Part shown: piece after piece, positions 12,232 to 23,789 of the stretch
How positions within the stretch are numbered: position 1 is the first letter of the stretch
How the letters are laid out: every line of letters starts with the position of its first letter
Assembly (NCBI RefSeq): GCF_030272615.1
Contig: NC_081410.1
Location: forward strand, 192,655,619-192,719,618
Reading direction: 5' to 3'
DNA: 64,000 nucleotides
Source of the DNA: Cryptomeria japonica
Taxonomy: Eukaryota; Streptophyta; Pinopsida; Cupressales; Cupressaceae
Notes under the pieces: generated by a model
Told to the model about the DNA's origin: nothing
Seen by the model: only the letters and a program-made list of their open reading frames with translations
The model's database searches: none
Program-made: the position numbers and the translations under genes

Positions 12232-13218
12232 GTGAATATGGACAAAGAAGTGTGGAAGAAAAGGATCATGCACATTGGCCTACCCTATTTCCATGTCATC
12301 CTAAACTTTTCGGTAGCACACCTAGAATGGCGTGGATCCACGACAAAGAAGGACAAGACCATAACTTCCTCAGCTACGGTGGATTTTTAATTGTTCTAAA
12401 ATGAAATGTCGACCTTTCAGTCGCTATTAGTTTAGTTCTCTTTTATGTTATTTAAATGGTTTCTTTCACCAAAGTGAAAGTAAATGTTATTTATTAATCA
12501 TGTAAAAACTATGGCCTAGTGGCTATTTAAGCTAAAAATCTTGCCTTTGAATGGGTTCTGAAACTATGATTTTGGAAGCATTAGAAATGGTTTTTTTTTT
12601 CTTGGTTTCCAATATGAATTGTGGGAATGATACAATGGCTGATTATTAATGGAATATTGTATTATCTTGGAATCTGTGCATTCAGAGATTCATAATCTTT
12701 CTTAAGTTGTTATGTGGGCATGATATAATCTGGTGATCAGTCATCTTTACATTTCTTCTCACTTCATATTTATCATAAGTTGTTGGATGAGTCACATGGT
12801 GTTGATCTGCTTGGTCCCCCCAACCATGTGAGGCATGAGAGAGTCTCAATTGAGCTATTAGTTTCTCTTGCTGAGTCCCCATTTTTTTTAATGTATGCAT
12901 CAAATATGTTATAAGTCGGATTCTGTGAACTCCCCTTTTAACATTCTTTTAGAAAAATTTGGGCATTTATTTGTGTTGATGGATAAATGTTGAATCCTTT
13001 TCAATACTTTTTGGTTAAAAGTGTTAGCATATCAATTGTACAATTAATTCATGGCAAATCATATGAGGAGCTTCCCTCAAATGCAGAGGTTGACTTTCCA
13101 TTAATTCTTCCAACTGTTGGTAAATTTGTTTCTTTCAAAAGGGAAAAATGGAATCATGTTTTTCTTTAAGGAGATCGTAGTTAGAAGTTTAAGAAGGAGA
13201 CAAATTTGTACACCAACA
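12232..13218. other. 3' non-coding part of the left LTR
   Basis: About 990 bases between the end of the LTR ORF and the LTR end match 23790-24781. It contains a T run at 12590 and GTTAGCATATCAATTG-type AT-rich sequence. No clear polyadenylation signal was assigned. Confidence 0.6.
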
Positions 13219-13222
13219 AATT

Positions 13223-13241
13223 TTTGGTGACTCTGCTAGGG
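13223..13241 (+). promoter_or_regulatory. Primer-binding site of element B
   Basis: TTTGGTGACTCTGCTAGGG begins 4 bases after the LTR end at 13218. It resembles the TTTGGCGACTC-type sites that Ogre-like plant elements use to prime minus-strand DNA from a tRNA. I have not matched it to a specific tRNA. Confidence 0.65.
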
Positions 13242-13513
13242 AGATGAATTATAAGACTGATTGCCTAGTTGCAAGACTTGAGTCAAGGAGATATACTAGG
13301 TCCCAAAGAAGGAAAGGGGTTTTTGATTTTGTCTTTCAGGAGTTATAGAACATAAATTTTCAACCCACTTTCTCACATCAAAGAAGGGCAAGAAGTAGGC
13401 CTCCTTCCCCATCACCATCACCATCTGTGTCCTCAGTTTATCAAGCTCTAACCTTGCACGGTGTTTCTCTACCTAATATAATCAACTTGAATCCCCTTAA
13501 TATCATACTTCCA

Positions 13514-14984
13514 ATGGCAACAAATAATCCTTGAGGGATAGTTGTGGGCCCGTTGAATTTAGGTTTGAATCTTAACCCCTTACCAAAAGGTTCTAGGGAT
13601 CATTTGCCAAAATTTAGTGGTGATGGAAAGATCACCATTGATGAACACATAAATGCCTTTAATTTAGTTTGTGGGATAATAGCGGTTCAACATGAGGATG
13701 TTGCTATGAGGTTGTTCATCTAGACACTAACCAGGGTAGTAGTCAATTGGTTTTATCGCTTACCAAATAGTGTGATAACAACCTGGCAAGATCTAAAAAT
13801 GAGATTTGAGGCAAGATTTAAAGTAGCAGAGGATGAACATTCCCTCTTAGCTCAATTAGCCTAGTTAAAGAAGGAAATTCCTAAATCTATGAGGGACTTT
13901 GTAGCAAAATTTGATAAGATCTTGCACAAGATTCCATCTAATCAAAAGCCCTCAGAGGACAATCTTAAGTGTTTCTTTATTAATTCTATGCCTGCTAAAA
14001 TAGGTTTCCTAATCCGCAAGCAAAGAGTTGCAGATTTAAATGCTACTAAAACCCTTGCAGTTGAATTAGAAGATGATTTAATCACAACAGGTAAATGGAA
14101 AAGGGAAGTACAAACACCTAATGCTCAGCCTTCAACTTCTTCTTCTGGTCCTGTCATCCAATGGTTAATGAATGGTGTGATTACCCTTACAAGATAGTTG
14201 CCCAAAGTCAGTACCTCATACCCACCTCCCTACCAAGATATACCTAGAAGGAATGCGAACCAGTCTTTGGGCTATGGGAATAAGACCATGCAATTACCCC
14301 TTGCTCATCAAAGATTAGCAATTGAAGCACCTCCTGCTAAAGGGAATATGTGTGTATTTCACCTTACTGATGAACATGATGGAAGTTCCCATCCTGAGAT
14401 GGTACATTATGCACAATTGATGAATTTCAAAGATACCTCAAATGAGTGGGGTGAAGAAGAATCTTCAAAGCAACTTGGCGACTCTGAAATCCATCTTCTT
14501 GAGTACGAGTCAGATTCGAAAAGAGGCGGTCATATTTTGGTTACTTTAGAGGATCCTTCATGTGCTTTGCTCACAAGAAATCAACAAAATGTGAAACCCC
14601 AGATGTCTTCTTCATCATCTACGATGGCCTTCAAAGGTAAAGGGATTGATTCAAAATTGTATAATAATGATAAAAAATTGCAAGAACCCTTATTTTTAAA
14701 GCCTACTGAAAAAGAAAGTTCATTTGATATTATAGAATTTTGCAAATCTTCTCAAATCCAAATCACACCTACTGAGTACCTAAAGCTAAATCCTATAGAA
14801 CTTGATAGACCTGTACAATTTGTGAAAGGAAATAATGCACAACAGACTAATGGAATGCAGCAGTCAGTAAATACCATATTGCCCTCACATAGCAATGAGT
14901 TGGTTCATCCCTTGGTTTGTGATAAGATACCTAAAAAAACTTCTCTTCAAACAGATGATTCTTTACCCCTTCTTGAGTCAAAAC
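13514..14984 (+). pseudogene. gag: Element B gag
   Basis: The frame starts at an ATG at 13514, with a TGA seven codons in (TGAGGG, probably once CGA). LPKFSGDGKITIDEHINAF marks the start of the retrotransposon gag domain, followed by WFYRLPNSVITTWQDLKMRF, the conserved capsid core. In-frame TAGs lie near 13721, 13862 and 14195, and the same frame continues into protease. Gag would form the virus-like particle. No CCHC zinc knuckle is obvious. The first methionine is uncertain because the upstream frame from about 13240 is also partly open. Confidence 0.75.
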
Positions 14985-15346
14985 TAGAGCCCTTTTATAT
15001 ATTATTATTCATAAATGGTCATAGGTTGAATAATTGTATTATAGATTCAGGTGCATCTGATAATATAATGCCCTCTGCTGTAGCCAAAACATTAGGGTTA
15101 TCATTGACCAAAACCTTTGGCAGATGCTATTCTATGGATGCAAAACAAATTCCTCTGCTAGGCCAAATTAAGAATGCTCAAGTAATTCTTGCCTCCCACC
15201 TGGATAAAAGGATCAAGTTGACAATTTTGATAGCTGATATCCCAGCTAGTTATGGCATGTTGTTAAGTCATACATTTTGTAGGGACTTAGGTGGTGAAAT
15301 CAAAATGGATTGGTCCCAAGCCACAATTCCTATTGGGAAGCAGTGA
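14985..15346 (+). pseudogene. Element B aspartic protease
   Basis: The motif CIIDSGASDNIMP has the catalytic Asp-Ser-Gly at 15044-15052, followed by a flap-like region and a hydrophobic C-terminal strand. This is the retropepsin that cuts the gag-pol polyprotein. It shares one frame with gag upstream (14198 onward). The frame ends at TGA 15344, and the next domain follows in the same frame. Confidence 0.75.
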
Positions 15347-16095
15347 GTCATCCTGCAACCTGAACCAAAGTCCAAATTCACTGTTTTCCCATCTAATGAT
15401 CCTAGGGGCCAGATTTTGTATCATGATTGTCAATTTGGGAACTACATGATTTTGTCTAATAGTGAGGTGGAGAGGGATTCATCTCAAAATGAGGGAAAAG
15501 AAATCCTGTGGCTAATGGAGTTTGATGGCAGTTGTGCAACGTTAGGTTTTGGTGTAGGGGTAGTGTTAATACCACCTTCCGGCAACCTTAATCCTTTCTC
15601 CTTCAAGCTATAGTTAAAAAATACCAACAATATGGCTGAGTATGAGGCCTTTTGTTAGGCTTAGCCAAAGCTAAGAGATTGGGAGTGAAGCTCCTGCGGG
15701 TTAAAGGAGATGGTGAACTTATTGTAAAGCAGGTTAGGGGGTTGTTTAGTGTTAAAATTGAAAGGTTGAAGCACTATTGAAATAGAGTTTGGGACGAAAT
15801 TGAAGATTTCGATGCATTCTCCATTGAGGCAATACCCAGGGAATTGAACTCAAAAGCAGATTCATTAGCAGTCTCAACTTCATTGCTTGTCCTACATCCT
15901 GAATTTGTTGAAGAAATTTATAGGGTAGAGTTGGTGTATCAGCCCAGTGTCCCAGACAACTCTGACTCATGGTAGGTATTTGAAAGTGATAAACAAATAA
16001 ATAATTTTATGCAAGGTTTAGATATGTTTTCTGCAATTTTTTTTTTAGGTTCTGATGCAGAGTGCAAAGAATTTTTGTCAAAATGAGCCAAGGAG
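15347..16095 (+). pseudogene. Extra RNase H domain between protease and RT
   Basis: MEFDGSCATLGFGVGVVLIP (about 15518-15577) starts an RNase H of the archaeal-like type found in Tat/Ogre elements. NMAEYEAF, LLRVKGDGELIVKQ and NSKADSLAVS follow, giving the D-E-D-D catalytic set. A TAG at 15611 and a frameshift near 15650 break it. The usual order in Tat-type elements is RT, RNase H, extra RNase H, integrase. Here the extra RNase H lies upstream of RT. The trailing part to 16095 is less conserved and holds a T run at 16036. Confidence 0.7.
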
Positions 16096-17253
16096 TTGCC
16101 TGATGGAATCATGCAGTTGAAAGGAAACAAGATTCCTAAAGGACTGGTTTCGTTGGAGTGTTTGTTTGACCATAATGATGCCTATAAAAATAACAAAGAT
16201 GACAAGTCTCGAGAGGCGCAGTATAGTGGAGGTTATGAAAAGGTCAACATTGGTACCGAGAATGAACCTAAATATATCAATCTGGGAAAGTATTCTACAT
16301 GAGTAGAAAAGGAGAGGTTCATTATCCTCCTAGTGGAGTTCAAGGATGTGTTTTCTAGGTGTTATGACTATCTTAAGAATTTTAGAGAAGGAAAATTTCA
16401 GCACCAAATTCCTTTGAATTCTGGAGCAAGCCCTTTCCAGCAAAAGCTTAGAAACTTCAATCCAAAAGTGGCACAAGCTATATTCCAAGAAGTGGATAAG
16501 ATGTTAAAAGCCATGATTATATGTCCTATCCATCATTCTACATGGATAAAAAATATAGTACCTGTCAGAAAGAAAAATGGGGAAATAAGGATTTGCGTAG
16601 ACTTTATAAATCTTAACCAGGCTAGCTTAAAAGACAATTATCCCTTACCGACCATGGACCACATTCTGCAAGTTGTCTCAGGGTTGGAGATGATGTCCAT
16701 GCTTGATGGATTTTTGGGATATAATCAGATCAGTGTTCAGGAAGTTGATCAACACAAAATTGCCTTTATTACTCCCTAGGGTACATTTGCATATAACCGG
16801 ATGCCCTATGGTTTGATTAATGCAGGAGCAACATTTCTATGGGCTATGGACTTGTCTTTTGTCCACTTAAAGGATAAGATCATTCTTGTATATCTGGATG
16901 ATTTGAGAGTGCTCTCAAAAAGAAGAAAGCATCACCTTCGAGACCTGAGCGAAGTGTTGCAGAGGTGTCACGAGCATGGGGTATCCTTGAACTCCAAGAA
17001 ATCAGTGTTTGGAGTCACAGAGGGTAAGTTGCTTGGTCATATTGTTTCTAAAGAAGGGGTAAAAATAGATCCTGAAAGGGTAAGAGCAATTCAACAACTA
17101 ACTTTACCGTCAAGTAGGAATGTCATTAGATCCTTCTTCGAGCAAGTGAATTTTCTTTGGAGGTTTATCCAATACTTTGTTGAGACTACCAGATATATTA
17201 TAAATTTGATGAGTGAGAAACAATCTTTCAAATGGTGCGAGGAAGGGAAGAAA
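16096..17253 (+). pseudogene. Element B reverse transcriptase
   Basis: Landmarks in order are PVRKKNGEIRICVDFINLNQ, SMLDGFLGYNQI (motif A aspartate), NRMPYGLINAGATF (motif B), and YLDD at 16891-16902 (motif C, catalytic pair). Then comes the thumb/connection part, FFEQVNFLWRFIQYF. These are the hallmarks of a Ty3/Gypsy RT. Stops lie at 16300 (TGA) and 16777 (TAG, where a Q is expected before GTFAYNRMPYGL). The coding frame is cut after FKWCEEGKK at 17253 by insertion of solo LTR C and resumes at 18543. Confidence 0.85.
17249..17253. repeat. Target duplication of solo LTR C, left copy
   Basis: AGAAA here is repeated at 18538-18542, directly flanking the TG and CA ends of the inserted LTR. Confidence 0.85.
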
Positions 17254-18537
17254 TGGTGCAGGAGCACCTATCCCAAACATACACCAGGAGGTTAAAGATC
17301 ATTTCATGAATCATTTCACTCATATTTGAGTTTATATGGTCATTTTAATGTATTTTGAGTCATTTTGTGAAGCATTGTAAGACATTTGTTCAAGATGTGT
17401 ATTTGAGTCCTAATATGGTCTAGGAGGTCACATTGTGCAAATATGCCCATGGAAGGGTAAATAGGATGTAAAATTTTGTTTTGAGTCCATCTAAATATAT
17501 TTCAAGTGCACAAGCAAAGATTAGGGGTCATATTTATCAAAATGTCAAAATTGTCAATTGTGTCAAAAATGTTGTCAAGCACAAATTGCATTATAAATTT
17601 GCAAACCAAGAATGTAATTGATCTTGGGTAGTTGTAACTACCATATGGATGTGTGGAGGTTATAAAAACCATCATTTGGTTGAATCCAATGGGTGTGTGT
17701 AATATTGGAGGAAGGAAATGAATAATATTTGAAGTTTTTACACACTCCACATTGTTTTCTGGGTATTGCAGTCTGATCATTCACATTTTTCTTTATGAAA
17801 AATAATTGGTATCCATTGGAAATGTATTGGATATGATAATGGCATGAGTTAACTTTATTTTCCCTTTGGTTTCATTCAATTTCAATCATTTTGAAGCAAG
17901 TTATGCAAGATTTGGTGAAAACTGTCAAAAAACCCTCCAAATTGGGGTTTGTGGAGAGTTTCACTAAATTCTTTTGATTTCACCATTGGAAATTGTTGTA
18001 AATTTGGTGTTTGATATAGGTTTGAATGATCTTTCAAATTAATTCAGTTTCAATGTGATTGGTTAAGTATTTAATGAGATATTTGATGCCCTAGGCGGAC
18101 TGGGTATGCACATTTCTTGTTTTTTCTGTAACAGTTAAAAATGTCTCGGTACAGAGGGAATAACTTTCAAATGAACCGTTGGATCGTTCTAAATTTTGGA
18201 TATGGTTTTAGAAACCTAGTTTTTGACAGCCTCACCGAAGCGATCTTCTAAATATGCTCAGGTTTTAAATTTATTATTAACTGAGTACGGGTATATCAAA
18301 CTGTCATTAACCAGGACAGCATAATGCATTTTTGGTCTTGATTAATGTTCAAGGGGTTATAAAATGATATGATAAATTTGATATTGGATTGGTTGGTTGA
18401 TATTAATATTGTTTTAGACTGTATAATGATGATTATGATCAGATTATTCCTCTAATGCAAGTGAAGATGTTGTGTTGAGATTGGAACTCCATGTTGATTT
18501 GGGGTTCTTGAAGAGTTTTTCATGATGCTCCGCATCA
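17254..18537. mobile_element. Solo LTR C (1,284 bases)
   Basis: It starts TGGTGCAGGAGCACC and ends TGATGCTCCGCATCA. The ends are inverted repeats of each other, and each also folds on itself (GGTGC with GCACC, GATGC with GCATC). It is flanked by the 5-base repeat AGAAA and contains no coding region. A TATAAAA at about 17663 could be a promoter if the LTR reads on +. TG..CA ends, 5-base duplication and lack of an internal domain fit a solo LTR left by recombination. The parent family is unknown. Confidence 0.8.
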
Positions 18538-18960
18538 AGAAAGCGTTCATCTCAATAAAAGATGATATTGGGTAGGCACCTATCTTGGTTAATCCTAATT
18601 TCAACAAAGATTTTGTCATCTACTGCTATGCCTCAGAGCATACTATGTCAGGGATTTTGTTACAAAAGAATTCAATGATAATGATGAGATCCCTATATCA
18701 TTCATGAGTGTACCTCTAAAAAAGCATGAACTTAAATATTCAATAATGAAAAAGCAAGCATATGCGGTCATGAAGGCGATGAAATAGTTCAGGTATTATA
18801 TTCTTCATTCTCATGCTGTGGTTTATTCCTCATTCGGCAGTCAAGAGAATTATAACGCAACAAGACATAGGGATGAATGAAAGAGCTTCTTGGGTATCAA
18901 AAATTCAGGAGTTCGATTTAAACATTAGACCCATAAAATTGGTAAGGGGGCAAGGTTTGT
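18538..18960 (+). pseudogene. Element B RT-linked RNase H
   Basis: After C, the frame resumes with the Gypsy RNase H: FNKDFVIYCYASEHTMSGIL (first acidic position changed to A), then KKHELKYSIMKKQAYAVMKA. It shifts frame near 18660 and again before 18813, where it becomes RPIKLVRGQGLCKLIAK (normally xxKGxxNxxADALSR). Several stops are present. The domain degrades the RNA template during reverse transcription. Confidence 0.7.
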
Positions 18961-20294
18961 GCAAGCTAATTGCTAAAATTAAGGAGGAAGTGACAGAGGA
19001 ATTGCCTTTAGTTCTATTTGTTGTTGTAAAAGATTCCTGGTTTGCAGATGTAGCATATTACTTGACATATGTAGATTGCCCAGAACACCTTTCTGCGAAG
19101 GAGAAGAGGAAGCTGAGAGTGAAAGCTGCTAAGTATGTCATGTTTAATGATGTACTATATAAAAGGGGATCAGATGGAACCTTCTTAAGATGTGTCAATA
19201 AATCACTCCAAGAGTATCTTTTGAAAATATTCCACGACGAAGCCTATGGGGGTCATTTCTCTTCAACAATAACTGCTTACAAGATCTTAAGGAACTGCTA
19301 TTATTGGCCAGGAATGTTCAGGGACACATATGCATGGGCGGTCAAGCATGAAAAATGTAAGTTGTTCTCTGGTAAACCTCATCTCACAGCATTACCACTC
19401 CGACCCATGGTTGTGGATGAACCTTTCAAGAAGTGGGGTCAGGATTTTATTGGTCCCTTGACACCAACCTCTATTGCTAGTCACACTTATATTTTAACAG
19501 CCACAGACTATTTTAGTAAATGGGTTGAGGCCATTTCCATATGAAAGACAACCTCGAAGATTGTTTGTAATTTTCTAAAGGAGAACATCTTAGTTCGATT
19601 TGGGGTCCCATTAAAAATTGTAGCAGACAATGCTACCAATTTCTCCTCTGTTGAAATTTCTTTGTTTTGCTCTCATCATGTAATCTCTCTTGCTCACTCA
19701 TCTGATTATTACCCTCAGGGAAATGGTCAGGCTGAATCCAGTAACAAAAACCTCATTAATATCATGAAAAAATTAGTGAGTGAGAATTTTAAGGATTGTC
19801 ATAAGAAACTGTATGAATCTCTTTGGGACGACCATACATTGCCAAAGAGGGAAATTGGGATGTCTATGTTTGAACTGGTCTATGTTGTTAGTGCTCAGGT
19901 AGCACTTCCTTTAGAGCTGGCAACCACCAAACTACAAAAAGTTATTGAAGATGCTTACTTCCAAAGTTCTTTAGAAAAGAAAATCATGCACCTGACAAAG
20001 ATTGATGAAGAAAGGGATAAACTGGTGGACCAGATAACAGAACATCAAATGAAGGTAAAAATAATATTCGACAAGCGAGCAAGGCCTCAAAAGTTCATGC
20101 TGGGTGATCAGGTACTGCTCTAGGACAGAAGAAGAGGACCTAAGGGAGAACATGCTAAGTTTGAGTGGCTCTGGAAGGGACCATTCTTGATTCATGAGGT
20201 AAAAGGACCGAATTCTTTTAAACTTTAATATCTAGATGGTATTGTTCTTCCTTTGACCTACAATGGTCAATATTCGAAATTATATCAACTGTAA
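18961..20294 (+). pseudogene. Element B integrase
   Basis: An N-terminal zinc-binding region (HDEAYGGHFSSTITAYKIL, YYWPGM, then HEKC with one expected Cys now His) is followed by the catalytic core. Asp is at 19443 in GQDFIGPL, Asp at 19626 in VADNATNF, and Glu at 19734 in GNGQAESSNK. The D-to-E spacing is 36 codons, the DD(35)E pattern. The C-terminal region (LWKGPFLIHEV) resembles the GPY/F motif. TGA at 19542 and TAG at 20121 interrupt one otherwise continuous frame. It would insert the DNA copy into the genome. The stop at 20292 is probably genuine. Confidence 0.85.
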
Positions 20295-20460
20295 ATGAGA
20301 GTCCCTCATACTTTTTGTACATAGTGTTTAGTTATTTTGTGTTTGTGTGTCTTTTCGGTTTAGTATGTTTGTGTCTTTGAATAAAGTTTGGTATGCGAAA
20401 CCAGAGATTCTGGAGTTCATTTCTAGTTCCTTCATAGTTCTAGTCCCCAGTCAGAGCCGA
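20295..20460. other. 3' untranslated stretch before the right LTR
   Basis: T/G-rich sequence between the integrase stop and the LTR start. A polypurine tract is expected directly before 20461, but only CAGTCAGAGCCGA is present, so the tract is weak or decayed. Confidence 0.5.
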
Positions 20461-20554
20461 TGTTAGTCCACCCATAATTTTTTCCTTTTTAATATTCCAA
20501 TTCGCGGGTTGCCTTTTGTGCCTTTGCTTCCGTCGGGTCATTTGTTCTCCTCGT

Positions 20555-20995
20555 ACTTGAACCATTGAACTCTTTTGTCAAAAGGTTCATATGGTTCAAG
20601 GTTCAAAGCACGATTTAAAAAGAAAGTTGTTTCAGTCTTTGTCACCATGTGAACAAGCGTATTTTTTTTATTTTTGGTCATTGAAGTTTTGAACCCATTG
20701 AACCAAATTTCAAGAGGTTCAAGGTTCAAGGTTTGAAATGCCTTTGAGTGAGTCATGGCAATGTATTGTTATATGATGAGCATGAGACTTTTTATGTTGA
20801 GTTGATATGCAGTCTTGAACCTTGAACCAAATTTCAAGTGGTTCAAAAGGTTCAAGGTTCACTTTAAATAGTCCTTTTCTTTTGCCGCTCATTCCTAGTG
20901 TTGTTTATGTGTTGCCCGTTACTGTTATATTTCTTAAGTGAACTTGAACTATTGAACCTTTTGTAATTTGGTTAAAGATTCATAGGTTCATTTCA
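20555..20995. repeat. Four palindromic TTGAACC units in the LTR upstream part
   Basis: Units begin at TTGAAC in 20557, 20689, 20815 and 20944, so spacing is 132, 126 and 129 bases. Each has TTGAACC-type words, a short centre such as AAATTTCAAG, then GGTTCAAGGTTCAA-type complements, forming an imperfect hairpin of about 50 bases. They lie 430-870 bases upstream of the TATA box, where transcription-control sites of an LTR would be expected. Confidence 0.75.
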
Positions 20996-21420
20996 AACTA
21001 ACCCGAAAGATTTTTGGTGGAAATAAAAGCGGCGTGACAACAAGGAATATTCCCTTATTCGGCTTTTTGAAATTCTAAATATGGAAAGTAATCATGCAAA
21101 CATCAAATTGCCTATGTGGAAGTGATGAATAATTAAGAAGGTGTTAGGTTTGTCATTCCACCACTACTTCGCATGATTGGGTAAATCATGATGAAGCGTA
21201 TGTGGCCCTATAGATATTTACTTGTCTGATTAAAGGAAAAATGTATGAGTTTATTTTCATATTTAGGAAGGTTGTAGTTTCCATACTTCAAGAAATTGGA
21301 GGCGTCGAAGGTAAATCCAACTCAGTTCTCCGGAAGAATTTCCAGTTTTCATGGTGTTATCAGGTAAGTTCAGTTGTTTTCTCCTAAGTTGTGTTTCTCT
21401 GTGTACTGAAGTTTAATCAG

Positions 21421-21429
21421 TATAAAAAA
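21421..21429 (+). promoter_or_regulatory. Probable LTR TATA box
   Basis: TATAAAAAA lies about 90 bases upstream of the start of the LTR ORF (about 21512) in the right LTR. The equivalent region is deleted from the left LTR. Placement suggests that transcripts begin just before the LTR ORF. Confidence 0.5.
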
Positions 21430-21511
21430 GGTGGAAATCTGAAAATTGTTGGGGTAGAATACTATATTGCTAATAAAATTTCTTGGTTAAGGAAATAGAT
21501 AGTTAAAATAA

Positions 21512-23789
21512 GGCCAGTGCTGCCAAAGCTTGGCTGAACCTCGTGTTTAGTGACTATCTTGCCCGAAATGGAAGACACCTCCTTAGTTCATGTAGATTTG
21601 GGGGATTTCATTGAAAGGACTAAGAACCCTCAGGCTGGTTCATTAATGGAGAAGATAGTTAAGAGTGGTCTTGTGGAAGTTGTTGCATTCCCACTCGTCG
21701 CGTCGTGTCTAGATTTAGTGTTGGTCTACATGAACAGATATGACTTTGAGAACAGGTGTATCTGAACTAGTGATGGTGAGGTGTTAGTCAGTATTAATAG
21801 GGAAATGGTGATGACGACAATGGGTATTCCGCATAAAGAGGAGTATGAGGATTGGACCATTGGAAATTCATCCACCTATTTCTATGAGAAGAAGAGCAAT
21901 TATAGAAGTGTAATTGCAAGAAATATGCTCTTGAAGGTTTAGAAAGGAGGATCATGATTACCCAAACCCCTAACCAGAGAATACATCATCATAGAGGTGC
22001 GGGACATTGTTGTTCTTTTGAATAGAGTAAAGTGGAATTCACATTCCTTCTACTCGAAGGACTGGATGTACTTTTTCATCCAAGTGGTTCTATCCGGTGA
22101 CAGATTTCTCGATTGGTCTCAAGTAATTGCGGAGAGACTTCACGAAGGACTAAGCAATTTTATGGAGATGACTGGGTTTTACATGTCTTCTTACCTGTTT
22201 TATATTTTATCATGCACAAGAGATTGCCCTGGATTACCTAATGAACCCTGGATTGATGGAATCAGGGTTTACAATTATTACCCTTTGTTGCAACAAGAGA
22301 GACATGTTGAACAAATTGATAGATGGAATGAAGTCTTTGCAGGAAGACTAGCCTTTGAACTTCAGGTTGATGAAAACAAGAAAATGTCAGTTGAGGCTAT
22401 GGAATTTGTGAGTATATATGGGAGTTTCTTTATCCAATTTCCACGGTTTACTTACGTACGGGTAGGTGGTTTTGAAGGCCAACCATTAAAATTACGTAGG
22501 TATACCTTTGATAGCTATGTGCTTACAAAAGTGAGCAGGCAGTTGTCTTATATAGATGAAAGCTTAGGGGCAAAGGGTGAATCCCACGTGGTATTTCTCA
22601 TTTAACTTGGGTATTACAGTTGCAAATTAGTATCAGATGCACTGAATATGGAACTGGAGTTCAAAAGGATGAACCTACAACCATATGTGGCTAGGCAAAG
22701 ATTCTACCACCTAAAGATCCTACCAATGCACCAAGATGGTTGGAAGCCGCCATTGGAAAGAAGAGGAGTGTGGTTCCAATCACCATTCCACTGGAGGACA
22801 TGGGTAGTAAATGCTTGGGAAAAGCATTAAAGCCCAAAAATCTCAAAACATAAGCGATGCTTGATGTGGATGACACAACAAGACACTGGACAACTACAGT
22901 GGCCAAGCCCATTCTTGGCAAAGACACAGATAAGGCCACAAAGGAAGATTTTACTATGGAGAAAATAGATTTGGGAGTTGCATCAAGGGTCAGCGATGTA
23001 AAACATCTGGAATCCTCTACAAAGAGGATAATCTCAAGAACTTGGAAAGATGAAAAAGGCAAGAGAGAAATGAAGCAAATGGTCACACGGATGGCAGAAT
23101 ACATCAACGCTATTCACAACCTAGATCCTCAACCATTGCCACAGATACCAGTGTCATTTGACCCTAAGTCTCCAGCAAACCAGAAGATGCTTGATGAAGT
23201 TCAAAGGAACAGGGTAGTGATGGAGGTGTTTAACAAATGGTTGGACCTGATAATTCAACACGGATCAAAATACATTATTAATCTGGTTAAGGTTTATAAG
23301 GATACAGAAACCGTGAGTAAAGAGCTCGAGCTAGAGACGGTTGTCTGGGAAAAGGAAAAGATTAAGTGGATAGTAGTTCTCGCACAAATGAATGATGTCC
23401 AAAAGTATGGAGTGATGAAGTTCCTAGCTGAGAAACTGGTGGAGAACCTAGATGATAATGTGCTATACGTGTCAAAGAAAAACATGGAATGTCGCAATTC
23501 AATCATTGGGCAGGGCCATGAAGAGTCCACCAAGCTTCTTAGAGGAGTGAATGACTTGATTGACACTATATAGAAAGACTTTAAATGTATTGATATCCAA
23601 CTCATGAAGGAGGGAGCCAAGGTGATTGAGGAAGTTGTAGACACGACCAAAGTCTTTCAAGAAAGAGTCCATTCCATTCAGACCATAAAATCGTTGACTA
23701 CCGATGACTTTTCAAAGGTAGCAAGGATTGAATCAATGCTCATTGTCTATTCGGATCACTTAGATGTTCATAAAGAGAAGGTCACATAG
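21512..23789 (+). pseudogene. LTR-encoded accessory ORF, right copy
   Basis: This is the same reading frame as 9223-12231. The ATG used there is ATA here. The frame is broken by TGA at 21763 (left copy AGA), TAG near 21942 (left CAA), TAA at 22603 (left GAA) and a deletion near 22703 that joins the N-terminal half to the C-terminal third. It then continues from about 22855 to the terminal TAG at 23787, which is shared by both copies, crossing one TAG at 23571 (left CAG). At 21997-22605 it is open where the left copy is broken. The role is unknown. Confidence 0.65.

Larger units (their letters stand above)
9161..13218 (+). repeat. Element B left LTR
   Basis: It starts TATTTTTCCACTC (the expected TG is changed to TA) and ends CACCAACA. 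Compared with the right LTR it lacks about 985 bases after 9208, which removes the upstream promoter part including the TATA box. It keeps about 725 bases (10421-11146) that the right LTR has lost. The ancestral LTR was therefore about 5 kb. Confidence 0.85.
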
